NCBI RefSeq assembly: GCF_045679555.1
Contig: NC_092096.1
Coordinates: 23,872,810 to 23,936,809, forward strand
DNA from: Salvelinus alpinus
Lineage: Eukaryota; Chordata; Actinopteri; Salmoniformes; Salmonidae
DNA: 64,000 bases
Direction: 5' to 3'
Part shown: positions 11,622 to 24,180 of the stretch, piece after piece
How the letters are laid out: each line of letters opens with the position of its first letter
Numbering within the stretch: the stretch's first letter is position 1
Translations under genes and position numbers: made by a program
The notes under the pieces: model-generated
Seen by the model: the letters and a program-made list of their open reading frames with translations, nothing else
The model's database searches: none
What the model was told of the DNA's origin: nothing

Positions 11622-12588
11622 ATGGGAAAATCAAAAGAAATAAGCCAATACCTCAGAAAAGAAATTGTAGACCTCCACAAGTCTGGTTCATCCTTGGGAG
11701 CAATTTCCAAATGCCTGAAGGTACTACGTTCATCTGTACAAACAATAGTACGCAAGTATAAACACCATGGGATCACGCAGCCGTCATACCGCTCAGGAAG
11801 GACACACGTTCTGTCTCCTAGAGATGAACGTACTTTGGTGCGAAAAGTGCAAATCGATCCCAGAACAGCAGCAAAGGACCTAGTGAAGATGCTGGAGGAA
11901 ACCGGTACAAAATTATCTATATCCACAGTAAAATGATTCCTATATCGACATAACCTGAAAGGCCGCTCAGCAAGGAAGAAGCCACTGCTCCAAAACCGCC
12001 ATAAAAAATCCAGACTGCGGTTTGCAACTGCATATGGGGACACAGATTGTACTTTTTGGAGAAATGTCCTCTGGTCTGATGAAACAAAAATATAACTGGC
12101 CATAATGACCATAATACGTTATGTTTGGAGAAAAAAGGGGGAGGTTTGCAAGCTGAAGAACACCATCCCAACTGTGAAGCACAGGGGGTGGCAGCATCAT
12201 GTTGTGGGGGTGTTTTGCTGCAGGAGGTACTGGTGCACTTCACAAAAAAGATGGCATCATGAGGATGGAAAATTATGTGGATATGTTGAGGAAACATCTC
12301 AAGACCTCAATCAGGAAGTTAAAGCTTGGTCGCAAATGGGTCTTCCAAATGGACAATGACCCCAAGCATACTTCCAAAGTTGTGGCAAAATGGCTGAAGG
12401 ACAACAAAGTCAAGGTATTGGAGTGGCCATCACAAAGCCCTGCACTCAATCCTATAGACAATTTGTGGGCAGAACTGAAAATACCTGACTTAGTTACATC
12501 AGCTCTGTCAGGAGGAATGGGCCAAAATTCACCCAACTTATTGTGGGAAAGTTGTGGAAGGCCTCCCAAAACGTTTGACCCAAGTTAA
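11622..12588 (+). pseudogene. Tc1 transposase, decayed
   Basis: The frame starts MGKSKEISQYLRKEIVDLHK at 11622, the helix-turn-helix end of the transposase. It hits a stop after SISTVK (11934), continues in frame for another stretch (LYRHNLKGRSARKKPLL) and is then broken by more stops and frameshifts. The C-terminal catalytic part (WVFQMDNDPKHTSKVVAKWL) is in another frame at 12199-12588. The usual catalytic Glu in NPIENLW is Asp here (NPIDNLW). The copy cannot make an active enzyme. Confidence 0.9.
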
Positions 12589-12849
12589 ACAATTTAAAGG
12601 CAATGCTACCAAATACTAATTGAGAGTATGTAAACTTCTGACCCACTGGGAATGTGATGAAATAAATAAAAGCTGAAATAAATTATTCTCTCTACTATTA
12701 TTCTGGCATTTCACATTCTTAAAATAAGTGGTGATCTTAACTGACCTAAGACACAGATGTTTTACTAGGATTAAATGTCAGGAATTGTGAAAAACTGAGT
12801 TTACATGTATTTGGCTAAGGTGTATGTAAACTTCTGACTTCAACTGTAT

Positions 12850-13431
12850 GTGATACTGTTACAAAGAGAACCTAGAAAGGTTTCTTAAGACTTGTGTGTA
12901 ATGGTGCTTTTGTGCCACATTAAGTGCCCAATGATTCAGGCAGGATACTGAGCTTTGAAACTGAAAAGAGAGTGTCCCTGAAACTATTCAGAACGTTCCA
13001 GATAGAAATGTAATGAATAGAGCTGACAACTCCCTATTCTACCTCACAAATTATCACATCTATTCTGCGCATACATTTCTATCTGAACATTCAAAAATCT
13101 TGCCTCTCTTGTCTCTGAACGGACCCATGGGTTGTATTCATTAGGGCACACAACATAAAACGTTTAAAAACGCTTTGCAGCAGAGATGAAAAAGAGTGTT
13201 TCTTATTGAATACTAGTCCCTCCCTGTTTATTTAGTTTGGTGCCTAATGAACACAACCCTGGTGCCTCACCTGTCTGACCCTGGGAGTGGGGTTGATTCA
13301 TTAGCGCACATCGACGCAAAACGTTTTACAACAGTCCAAGTACTCTGTCCCTGTTTCAGTCCATTTTTTTCAGTTTTTCGCCTGATGAACACCCTGGTGT
13401 CTGACCTGTGTGATGGCCCATTGTATCCCAG
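12850..13431 (+). other. Intron 2, distal part
   Basis: Contains a diverged copy of the 835-955 repeat at about 12990-13095 and otherwise nothing recognisable. It ends in the exon 3 acceptor. Minus-strand frames at 13267-13598 are shadows of exon 3. Confidence 0.5.
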
Positions 13432-13626
13432 GTGAAGGAGAACCTGCTGTCCTGTAAGATGCTGCTCCACTGCAAGAGGGATGAACTGAGGAAGCTGTGG
13501 ATCGAAGGCATCGAGCACAAACACGTCCTCAACCTACTGGACGAGATTGAGAGTATCAAGCAGGTCCCACAGAGACTGGAGGCCTGCATGGCCAGCAAGC
13601 ACTACCTGCACGCCACCGACATGCTG
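13432..13626 (+). CDS. exoc4: exoc4 exon 3 (residues 91-155)
   Basis: The acceptor is tatcccag|GTG and the frame opens V-K-E-N-L-L-S-C-K. It then carries the highly conserved block [20 protein letters not shown] and ends [10 protein letters not shown] before the donor CTG|GTAAGA. The 65 codons are in phase 0 at both ends, so skipping this exon would keep the frame. The residues match the N-terminal Sec8 domain and are among the best conserved in the window. There is no internal stop. Confidence 0.96.
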
Positions 13627-14500
13627 GTAAGAGGGAGTGAGTGAGTGCGTATTTGTGTGGAGGTGGGGTGGTAGGTGAGGATGTGGTAAGGTTTGTATGA
13701 AAGTGTGTTAAGTTTGATGTTTGGGGCCATGGTGGGGCGTGCGTGCGAGAGAATGGGATTCGTATGATTAACACCGGGATATGGCAATCCAGACATCCAA
13801 CTAGATTTTGAATTCCCGACGTTGACCTGACACTTGACTATCATATTACATGATTGCTGTCCTCCTTGGCTACAGAAATGGATTGGCATTTCAGCTAATT
13901 GGCTGGACTCTCAGTTTTCTTCCATTTGGTGCCTAATGAACACGACCCAATTGTTCATCTCCCTTCCAGCCGGTAAGCTTCATCAAAGCGGCCCAGGGGC
14001 CACCACAGGTGTGTGGGTTGACTTTGATGTGTGTTTTGTGGAGCGCTCTGCGGGGGCCAATGCACTAAATGGCTGGTACAACTCTGTAGTCTCTCCATTC
14101 CCTTCTTCCTCCACTCAGTCCTACACTCTTCTTCCAAACTCAGGTAATTAGGGCCTAGTCAGTTCATCTCTGCTCCAGAACGGGCAGATTTGAGAGGGAG
14201 GACGAGGGATGTCTGGCCCCCTGAGGCCCCTGAAGACCTTCTGTCTCTTTGTCTCCCACTTTCAGTCCTTTGTGGGGGCCGCAAACCTAAAATCTACATT
14301 AAAGCACTTTTTACATGGTGTGGTGAAGTTGGTGACACTATTTAGGAAAATCACTCACATCTGAGCTAAATATATGAACTGTTATGTATGTAGTGGTTCT
14401 TCCTTTAAACGTTCTGATCTTTATGCCACGACCGTTTGTGGTAGATGGTGGCAGATTGTGGTAAATTGCATCATTCTGTCATTGCACCACACTATCACAA
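13627..14500 (+). other. Intron 3, proximal part
   Basis: No exon, RNA gene or clear mobile element seen. Short overlapping frames on both strands at 13602-14151 show no family resemblance. Confidence 0.5.
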
Positions 14501-14504
14501 GAGT

Positions 14505-14745
14505 TAGAACGCTGATCTATCGCTAGTCTAAACTGTGGCACAAATTGACTTGACTCTTTTCCTAAATTAATGGAGGTGTGAATGTTTCAGTCCGAGAGTG
14601 TCTGGCTCTAGAGTCCTGCATCAGGCGGGTGGTCCTGGAGTTGAGAGAGAACTTGGGGAAATACAATGGCGTAATTACTCTTGACATGTGGACTGACGAT
14701 TTAAAAGAAATTGGCACAGTGGGCTTTTGGTTTCTTTCCCTCTAA
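14505..14745 (+). pseudogene. hAT transposase fragment
   Basis: After an acceptor-like gaatgtttcag, the frame from about 14591 reads RECLALESCIRRVVLELREN and then LGKYNGVITLDMWTDDLKEI before a stop at about 14743. The T-L-D-M-W-T-D-D stretch is typical of hAT-superfamily transposases. Only this exon-sized piece is left. The sequence before and over its start (14547-14635) is matched in inverted orientation at 24036-24120. Confidence 0.65.
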
Positions 14746-14920
14746 AAACAGAAATAAATCATTCTAAATAACAAATGGTCTTTTACCACAGTGTGAAAGA
14801 GTGATAGCCCCTCTATAGAATGTGAGTTTGTGAAACACGGAGTCCTTCTTTGCTAATGTGAAGAAGAAACTGAATGAAAGAGAGTCCAGCGAGGATTTTT
14901 ATTTTTTATTTTTTTATTTA

Positions 14921-15602
14921 CAGTGGTGCAAAAAAGTATTTAGTCAGCCACCAATTGTGCAAGTTCTCCCACTTAAAAATATGAGAGAGGCCTGTAATTT
15001 TCATCATAGGGACACTTCAACTATGACAGACAAAATGAGGAAAAAAAATCCAGAAAATCACATTGTAGGATTTTTAATGAATTTATTTGCAAATTATGGT
15101 TTATTTGCAAATTATGGTGATCTGTGTAAAGGAAAGAATGAATGGGGCCATGTATCGTGAGATTTTGAGTGAAAACCTCCTTCCATCAGCAAGGGCATTG
15201 AAGATGAAACGTGGCTGGGTCTTTCAGCATGACAATGATCCCAAACACACCGCCCGGGCAACGAAGGAGTGGCTTCGTAAGAAGCATTTCAAGGTCCTGG
15301 AGTGGCCTAGCCAGTCTCCAGATCTCAACCCCATAGAAAATCTTTGGAGGGAGTTGAAAGTCCGTGTTGCTCAGCAACAGCCCCAGAACATCACTGCTCT
15401 AGAGGAGATCTGCATGGAGGAATGGGCCAAAATACCAGCAACAGTGTGTGAAAACCTTGTGAAGACTTACAGAAAACGTTTGACCTCTGTCATTGCCAAC
15501 AAAGGGTATATAACAAAGTATTGAGAAACTTTTGTTATTGATCAAATACTTATTTTCCACCATAATTTGCAAATAAATTCATTAAATCCTACAATGTGAT
15601 TT
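14921..15602 (+). mobile_element. Second Tc1-family element, internally deleted and 3'-truncated
   Basis: The left terminus is CAGTGGTGCAAAAAAGTATT after a TA (14919-14920). The left arm runs to about 15116 and then jumps to the C-terminal half of a transposase. The right arm starts inverted at about 15556 (ccaccataatttgcaaataa) but stops near 15602 without the outer terminus. The short repeat tttgcaaattatggt, seen twice at 15086-15117, marks the deletion junction. Confidence 0.9.
15147..15524 (+). pseudogene. Tc1 transposase C-terminal remnant
   Basis: The frame reads [20 protein letters not shown], then [20 protein letters not shown], and includes [15 protein letters not shown]. It holds the second catalytic Asp (HDND) and the Glu (PIEN) with 34 residues between them, the DD34E spacing of the family. 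The DNA-binding domain and first Asp are missing because of the internal deletion. It ends with a stop at 15522. Confidence 0.9.
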
Positions 15603-15700
15603 GTTTATGAAATATACTTGTTTATTTAGGCAATTTAATATATTAGTTTAGACTTGGCCTATTTAGTAGGATTTCTTCAAATTGCTGTGCAGGAAAAAGA

Positions 15701-18700
15701 TGTCACCCATCGTGCCTTGTCGCAGGCTAACAGCTGGCTTCTCTCTGAAACCACACATCCATCTGAAGGTGACACTTTATCCACCGTGCCTTGTCGCAGG
15801 CTAACAGCTGGCTTCTCTCTGAAACCACACATCCATCTGAAGGTGACACTTTATCCACCGTGCCTGGTCGCAGGCTAACAGCTGGCTTCTCTCTGAAACC
15901 ACACATCCATCTGAAGGTAACACTTTATCCACCATGCCTGGTCGCAGGCTAACAGCTGGCTTCTCTCTGAAACCACACATCCATCTGAAGGTGACACTGT
16001 ATCCACCGTGCCTTGTCGCAGGCTAACAGCTGGCTTCTCTCTGAAACCACACATCCATCTGAAGGTGACACTTTATCCACCGTGCCTGGTCGCAAGCTAA
16101 CAGCTGGCTTCTCTCTGAAACCACACATCCATCTGAAGGTGACACTGTATCCACCGTGCCTGGTCGCAGGCTAACAGCTGTCTTCTCTCTGAAACCACAC
16201 ATCCATCTGAAGGTGACACTGTATCCACCGTGCCTGGTCGCAGGCTAACAGCTGGCTTCTCTCTGAAACCACACATCCATCTGAAGGTGACACTGTATCC
16301 ACCGTGCCTGGTCGCAGGCTAACAGCTGGCTTCTCTCTGAAACCACACATCCATCTGAAGGTGACACTGTATCCACCGTGCCTGGTCGCAGGCTAACAGC
16401 TGTCTTCTCTCTGAAACCACACATCCATCTGAAGGTGAGGCTGTATCCACCGTGCCTGGTCGCAGGCTAACAGCTGTCTTCTCTCTGAAACCACACATCC
16501 ATCTGAAGGTGACACTGTATCCACCGTGCCTGGTCGCAGGCTAACAGCTGTCTTCTCTCTGAAACCACACATCCATCTGAAGGTGAGGCTGTATCCACCG
16601 TGCCTGGTCGCAGGCTAACAGCTGTCTTCTCTCTGAAACCACACATCCATCTGAAGGTGAGGCTGTATCCACCGTGCCTGGTCGCAGGCTAACAGCTGGC
16701 TTCTCTCTGAAACCACACATCCATCTGAAGGTGACACTGTATCCACCGTGCCTGGTCGCAGGCTAACAGCTGGCTTCTCTCTGAAACCACACATCCATCT
16801 GAAGGTGAGGCTGTATCCACCGTGCCTGGTCGCAGGCTAACAGCTGGCTTCTCTCTGAAACCACACATCCATCTGAAGGTGAGGCTGTATCCACCGTGCC
16901 TGGTCGCAGGCTAACAGCTGTCTTCTCTCTGAAACCACACATCCATCTGAAGGTGACACTGTATCCACCGTGCCTGGTCGCAGGCTAACAGCTGTCTTCT
17001 CTCTGAAACCACACATCCATCTGAAGGTGACACTGTATCCACCCTGCCTGGTCGCAGGCTAACAGCTGTCTTCTCTCTGAAACCACACATCCATCTGAAG
17101 GTGACACTGTATCCACCGTGCCTGGTCACAGGCTAACAGCTGTCTTCTCTCTGAAACCACACATCCATCTGAAGGTGACACTGTATCCACCGTGCCTGGT
17201 CGCAGGCTAACAGCTGTCTTCTCTCTGAAACCACACATCCATCTGAAGGTGACACTGTATCCACCGTGCCTGGTCGCAGGCTAACAGCTGTCTTCTCTCT
17301 GAAACCACACATCCATCTGAAGGTGACACTTTATCCACCGTGCCTGGTCGCAGGCTAACAGCTGGCTTCTCTCTGAAACCACACATCCATCTGAAGGTGA
17401 CACTTTTTCCACCGTGCCTGGTCGCAGGCTAACAGCTGGCTTCTCTCTGAAACCACACATCCATCTGAAGGTAACACTTTATCCACCATGCCTGGTCGCA
17501 GGCTAACAGCTGGCTTCTCTCTGAAACCACACATCCATCTGAAGGTGACACTGTATCCACCGTGCCTTGTCGCAGGCTAACAGCTGGCTTCTCTCTGAAA
17601 CCACACATCCATCTGAAGGTGACACTTTATCCACCGTGCCTGGTCGCAAGCTAACAGCTGGCTTCTCTCTGAAACCACACATCCATCTGAAGGTGACACT
17701 GTATCCACCGTGCCTGGTCGCAAGCTAACAGCTGGCTTCTCTCTGAAACCACACATCCATCTGAAGGTGACACTGTATCCACCGTGCCTGGTCGCAGGCT
17801 AACAGCTGGCTTCTCTCTGAAACCACACATCCATCTGAAGGTGACACTGTATCCACCGTGCCTGGTCGCAGGCTAACAGCTGGCTTCTCTCTGAAACCAC
17901 ACATCCATCTGAAGGTGACACTGTATCCACCGTGCCTGGTCGCAGGCTAACAGCTGGCTTCTCTCTGAAACCACACATCCATCTGAAGGTGACACTGTAT
18001 CCACCGTGCCTGGTCGCAGGCTAACAGCTGGCTTCTCTCTGAAACCACACATCCATCTGAAGGTGACACTGTATCCACCGTGCCTGGTCGCAGGCTAACA
18101 GCTGGCTTCTCTCTGAAACCACACATCCATCTGAAGGTGACGCTTTATCCACCGTGCCTGGTCGCAGGCTAACAGCTGGCTTCTCTCTGAAACCACACAT
18201 CCATCTGAAGGTGACACTGTATCCACCGTGCCTGGTCGCAGGCTAACAGCTGTCTTCTCTCTGAAACCACACATCCATCTGAAGGTGACACTGTATCCAC
18301 CGTGCCTGGTCGCAGGCTAACAGCTGGCTTCTCTCTGAAACCACACATCCATCTGAAGGTGACACTGTATCCACCGTGCCTGGTCGCAGGCTAACAGCTG
18401 GCTTCTCTCTGAAACCACACATCCATCTGAAGGTGACACTGTATCCACCGTGCCTGGTCGCAGGCTAACAGCTGGCTTCTCTCTGAAACCACACATCCAT
18501 CTGAAGGTGACACTGTATCCACCGTGCCTGGTCGCAGGCTAACAGCTGTCTTCTCTCTGAAACCACACATCCATCTGAAGGTGAGGCTGTATCCACCGTG
18601 CCTGGTCGCAGGCTAACAGCTGTCTTCTCTCTGAAACCACACATCCATCTGAAGGTGACACTGTATCCACCGTGCCTGGTCGCAGGCTAACAGCTGTCTT

Positions 18701-21700
18701 CTCTCTGAAACCACACATCCATCTGAAGGTGAGGCTGTATCCACCGTGCCTGGTCGCAGGCTAACAGCTGTCTTCTCTCTGAAACCACACATCCATCTGA
18801 AGGTGAGGCTGTATCCACCGTGCCTGGTCGCAGGCTAACAGCTGGCTTCTCTCTGAAACCACACATCCATCTGAAGGTGACACTGTATCCACCGTGCCTG
18901 GTCGCAGGCTAACAGCTGGCTTCTCTCTGAAACCACACATCCATCTGAAGGTGAGGCTGTATCCACCGTGCCTGGTCGCAGGCTAACAGCTGGCTTCTCT
19001 CTGAAACCACACATCCATCTGAAGGTGACACTGTATCCACCGTGCCTGGTCGCAGGCTAACAGCTGGCTTCTCTCTGAAACCACACATCCATCTGAAGGT
19101 GAGGCTGTATCCACCGTGCCTGGTCGCAGGCTAACAGCTGTCTTCTCTCTGAAACCACACATCCATCTGAAGGTGACACTGTATCCACCGTGCCTGGTCG
19201 CAGGCTAACAGCTGTCTTCTCTCTGAAACCACACATCCATCTGAAGGTGACACTGTATCCACCGTGCCTGGTCGCAGGCTAACAGCTGTCTTCTCTCTGA
19301 AACCACACATCCATCTGAAGGTGACACTGTATCCACCCTGCCTGGTCGCAGGCTAACAGCTGTCTTCTCTCTGAAACCACACATCCATCTGAAGGTGACA
19401 CTGTATCCACCGTGCCTGGTCACAGGCTAACAGCTGTCTTCTCTCTGAAACCACACATCCATCTGAAGGTGACACTGTATCCACCGTGCCTGGTCGCAGG
19501 CTAACAGCTGTCTTCTCTCTGAAACCACACATCCATCTGAAGGTGACACTGTATCCACCGTGCCTGGTCGCAGGCTAACAGCTGTCTTCTCTCTGAAACC
19601 ACACATCCATCTGAAGGTGAGGCTGTATCCACCGTGCCTGGTCGCAGGCTAACAGCTGTCTTCTCTCTGAAACCACACATCCATCTGAAGGTGACACTGT
19701 ATCCACCGTGCCTGGTCGCAGGCTAACAGCTGTCTTCTCTCTGAAACCACACATCCATCTGAAGGTGAGGCTGTATCCACCGTGCCTGGTCGCAGGCTAA
19801 CAGCTGTCTTCTCTCTGAAACCACACATCCATCTGAAGGTGACACTGTATCCACCGTGCCTGGTCGCAGGCTAACAGCTGTCTTCTCTCTGAAACCACAC
19901 ATCCATCTGAAGGTGACACTGTATCCACCGTGCCTGGTCGCAGGCTAACAGCTGTCTTCTCTCTGAAACCACACATCCATCTGAAGGTGACACTGTATCC
20001 ACCGTGCCTGGTCGCAGGCTAACAGCTGGCTTCTCTCTGAAACCACACATCCATCTGAAGGTGACACTGTATCCACCGTGCCTGGTCGCAGGCTAACAGC
20101 TGTCTTCTCTCTGAAACCACACATCCATCTGAAGGTGAGGCTGTATCCACCGTGCCTGGTCGCAGGCTAACAGCTGGCTTCTCTCTGAAACCACACATCC
20201 ATCTGAAGGTGACACTGTATCCACCGTGCCTGGTCGCAGGCTAACAGCTGTCTTCTCTCTGAAACCACACATCCATCTGAAGGTGACACTGTATCCACCG
20301 TGCCTGGTCACAGGCTAACAGCTGTCTTCTCTCTGAAACCACACATCCATCTGAAGGTGACACTGTATCCACCGTGCCTGGTCGCAGGCTAACAGCTGTC
20401 TTCTCTCTGAAACCACACATCCATCTGAAGGTGACACTGTATCCACCGTGCCTGGTCGCAGGCTAACAGCTGTCTTCTCTCTGAAACCACACATCCATCT
20501 GAAGGTGACACTGTATCCACCGTGCCTGGTCGCAGGCTAACAGCTGTCTTCTATCTGAAACCACACATCCATCTGAAGGTGACACTGTATCCACCGTGCC
20601 TGGTCGCAGGCTAACAGCTGGCTTCTCTCTGAAACCACACATCCATCTGAAGGTGACACTGTATCCACCGTGCCTGGTCGCAGGCTAACAGCTGGCTTCT
20701 CTCTGAAACCACACATCCATCTGAAGGTGACACTGTATCCACCGTGCCTGGTCGCAGGCTAACAGCTGGCTTCTCTCTGAAACCACACATCCATCTGAAG
20801 GTGACACTGTATCCACCGTGCCTGGTCGCAGGCTAACAGCTGGCTTCTCTCTGAAACCACACATCCATCTGAAGGTGACACTGTATCCACCGTGCCTGGT
20901 CGCAGGCTAACAGCTGGCTTCTCTCTGAAACCACACATCCATCTGATGGTGAGGCTGTATCCACCGTGCCTGGTCGCAGGCTAACAGCTGTCTTCTCTCT
21001 GAAACCACACATCCATCTGAAGGTGACACTGTATCCACCGTGCCTGGTCGCAGGCTAACAGCTGTCTTCTCTCTGAAACCACACATCCATCTGAAGGTGA
21101 CACTGTATCCACCGTGCCTGGTCGCAGGCTAACAGCTGTCTTCTCTCTGAAACCACACATCCATCTGAAGGTGACACTGTATCCACCGTGCCTGGTCGCA
21201 GGCTAACAGCTGTCTTCTATCTGAAACCACACATCCATCTGAAGGTGACACTGTATCCACCGTGCCTGGTCGCAGGCTAACAGCTGGCTTCTCTCTGAAA
21301 CCACACATCCATCTGAAGGTGACACTGTATCCACCGTGCCTGGTCGCAGGCTAACAGCTGGCTTCTCTCTGAAACCACACATCCATCTGAAGGTGACACT
21401 GTATCCACCGTGCCTGGTCGCAGGCTAACAGCTGGCTTCTCTCTGAAACCACACATCCATCTGAAGGTGACACTGTATCCACCGTGCCTGGTCGCAGGCT
21501 AACAGCTGTCTTCTCTCTGAAACCACACATCCATCTGAAGGTGACACTGTATCCACCGTGCCTGGTCGCAGGCTAACAGCTGGCTTCTCTCTGAAACCAC
21601 ACATCCATCTGAAGGTGAGGCTGTATCCACCGTGCCTGGTCGCAGGCTAACAGCTGGCTTCTCTCTGAAACCACACATCCATCTGAAGGTGACGCTGTAT

Positions 21701-23921
21701 CCACCGTGCCTGGTCGCAGGCTAACAGCTGGCTTCTCTCTGAAACCACACATCCATCTGAAGGTGACACTGTATCCACCGTGCCTGGTCGCAGGCTAACA
21801 GCTGGCTTCTCTCTGAAACCACACATCCATCTGAAGGTGACACTGTATCCACCGTGCCTGGTCGCAGGCTAACAGCTGGCTTCTCTCTGAAACCACACAT
21901 CCATCTGAAGGTGACACTGTATCCACCGTGCCTGGTCGCAGGCTAACAGCTGGCTTCTCTCTGAAACCACACATCCATCTGAAGGTGACACTGTATCCAC
22001 CGTGCCTGGTCGCAGGCTAACAGCTGGCTTCTCTCTGAAACCACACATCCATCTGATGGTGACACTGTATCCACCGTGCCTGGTCGCAGGCTAACAGCTG
22101 TCTTCTCTCTGAAACCACACATCCATCTGAAGGTGACACTGTATCCACCGTGCCTGGTCGCAGGCTAACAGCTGGCTTCTCTCTGAAACCACACATCCAT
22201 CTGAAGGTGACACTGTATCCACCGTGCCTGGTCGCAGGCTAACAGCTGGCTTCTCTCTGAAACCACACATCCATCTGAAGGTGAGGCTGTATCCACCGTG
22301 CCTGGTCGCAGGCTAACAGCTGGCTTCTCTCTGAAACCACACATCCATCTGAAGGTGACACTGTATCCACCGTGCCTGGTCGCAGGCTAACAGCTGGCTT
22401 CTCTCTGAAACCACACATCCATCTGAAGGTGAGGCTGTATCCACCGTGCCTGGTCGCAGGCTAACAGCTGGCTTCTCTCTGAAACCACACATCCATCTGA
22501 AGGTGACACTGTATCCACCGTGCCTGGTCGCAGGCTAACAGCTGTCTTCTCTCTGAAACCACACATCCATCTGAAGGTGACACTGTATCCACCGTGCCTG
22601 GTCGCAGGCTAACAGCTGGCTTCTCTCTGAAACCACACATCCATCTGAAGGTGACACTGTATCCACCGTGCCTGGTCGCAGGCTAACAGCTGGCTTCTCT
22701 CTGAAACCACACATCCATCTGAAGGTGACACTGTATCCACCGTGCCTGGTCGCAGGCTAACAGCTGGCTTCTCTCTGAAACCACACATCCATCTGAAGGT
22801 GACACTGTATCCACCGTGCCTGGTCGCAGGCTAACAGCTGGCTTCTCTCTGAAACCACACATCCATCTGAAGGTGAGGCTGTATCCACCGTGCCTGGTCG
22901 CAGGCTAACAGCTGGCTTCTCTCTGAAACCACACATCCATCTGAAGGTGACACTGTATCCACCGTGCCTGGTCGCAGGCTAACAGCTGGCTTCTCTCTGA
23001 AACCACACATCCATCTGAAGGTGACACTGTATCCACCGTGCCTGGTCGCAGGCTAACAGCTGTCTTCTCTCTGAAACCACACATCCATCTGAAGGTGACA
23101 CTGTATCCACCGTGCCTGGTCGCAGGCTAACAGCTGGCTTCTCTCTGAAACCACACATCCATCTGAAGGTGACGCTGTATCCACCGTGCCTGGTCGCAGG
23201 CTAACAGCTGGCTTCTCTCTGAAACCACACATCCATCTGAAGGTGACGCTGTATCCACCGTGCCTGGTCGCAGGCTAACAGCTGGCTTCTCTCTGAAACC
23301 ACACATCCATCTGAAGGTGACACTGTATCCACCGTGCCTGGTCGCAGGCTAACAGCTGGCTTCTCTCTGAAACCACACATCCATCTGAAGGTGACACTGT
23401 ATCCACCGTGCCTGGTCGCAGGCTAACAGCTGGCTTCTCTCTGAAACCACACATCCATCTGAAGGTGACGCTTTTTCCACCGTGCCTGGTCGCAGGCTAA
23501 CAGCTGTCTTCTCTCTGAAACCACACATCCATCTGAAGGTGACGCTTTTTCCACCGTGCCTGGTCGCAGGCTAACAGCTGGCTTCTCTCTGAAACCACAC
23601 ATCCATCTGATGGTGACACTGTATCCACCGTGCCTGGTCGCAGGCTAACAGCTGGCTTCTCTCTGAAACCACACATCCATCTGAAGGTGACACTGTATCC
23701 ACCGTGCCTGGTCGCAGGCTAACAGCTGGCTTCTCTCTGAAACCACACATCCATCTGAAGGTGACACTGTATCCACCGTGCCTGGTCGCAGGCTAACAGC
23801 TGGCTTCTCTCTGAAACCACACATCCATCTGATGGTGACACTGTATCCACCGTGCCTGGTCGCAGGCTAACAGCTGTCTTCTCTCTGAAACCACACATCC
23901 ATCTGAAGGTGAGGCTGTATC
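15701..23921. repeat. 74-bp satellite array, about 111 copies
   Basis: The unit includes ccaccgtgcctggtcgcagg, ctaacagctggcttctctct and gaaaccacacatccatctga. Units differ at a few fixed sites: g/t in agctGgc or agctGtc, 'gtgacact' versus 'gtgaggct', and 'tgtatcc' versus 'tttatcc'. Rare variants recur at exact multiples of 74 bp, showing block duplications. The unit length is not a multiple of three and frames close within about 72 codons, so it is non-coding. It forms nearly half of intron 3. Confidence 0.97.
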
Positions 23922-24035
23922 CTTTGGAACCACACAATTACCAGGTGGACAGTAGGCCTCTTGAAGAGATAGAAGAAATCAACAAGATCCACAAGTATTC
24001 TTTCACAATAGCTGGCAGCTGATTTTTTTGTTTTT

Positions 24036-24180
24036 GTTGCCTGATGCAGGACTCTAGTCCCAGAGAGAGACTGACTGAAACATTCACACCTTCATTAATT
24101 TACAAAAGGATAGTCTAATAGCTCGGCTATGTGTGAAAAATCCCCCAATTTGTGCCACAGTTTTAATTACTGATAGTTGC
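24036..24180 (-). repeat. Inverted match to the hAT fragment
   Basis: Read on the minus strand, aaactgtggcacaaatt is followed by attaatgaaggtgtgaatgt, ttcagtc and gactagagtcctgcatcagg, which parallels 14510-14635 imperfectly. The frame is degenerate. It probably comes from a second copy of the same hAT family. Together the two copies sit on either side of the 74-bp satellite and the Tc1 remnant. Confidence 0.6.

Larger units (their letters stand above)
9663..12846 (+). mobile_element. Sleeping Beauty-ancestor type Tc1 element, split by a LINE
   Basis: The left end CAGTTGAAGTCGGAAGTT (9663-9680) and the right end acttctgacttcaactg (to 12846) are the inverted termini of the salmonid Tc1 family from which Sleeping Beauty was rebuilt. 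Both ends are flanked by TA (9661-9662 and 12847-12848). The second stretch of the left arm resumes at about 11249 with tttacatacacttaggttgg and carries the inner direct repeat (cagtgggtcagaagtttaca). Removing the LINE leaves about 1.6 kb, the normal size. Confidence 0.95.

Noticed and set aside
16911..20311. 72-codon minus frames repeated in the 74-bp satellite
   Set aside because: They arise because three units (222 bp) return to frame, with stops at each end; no sign of coding.
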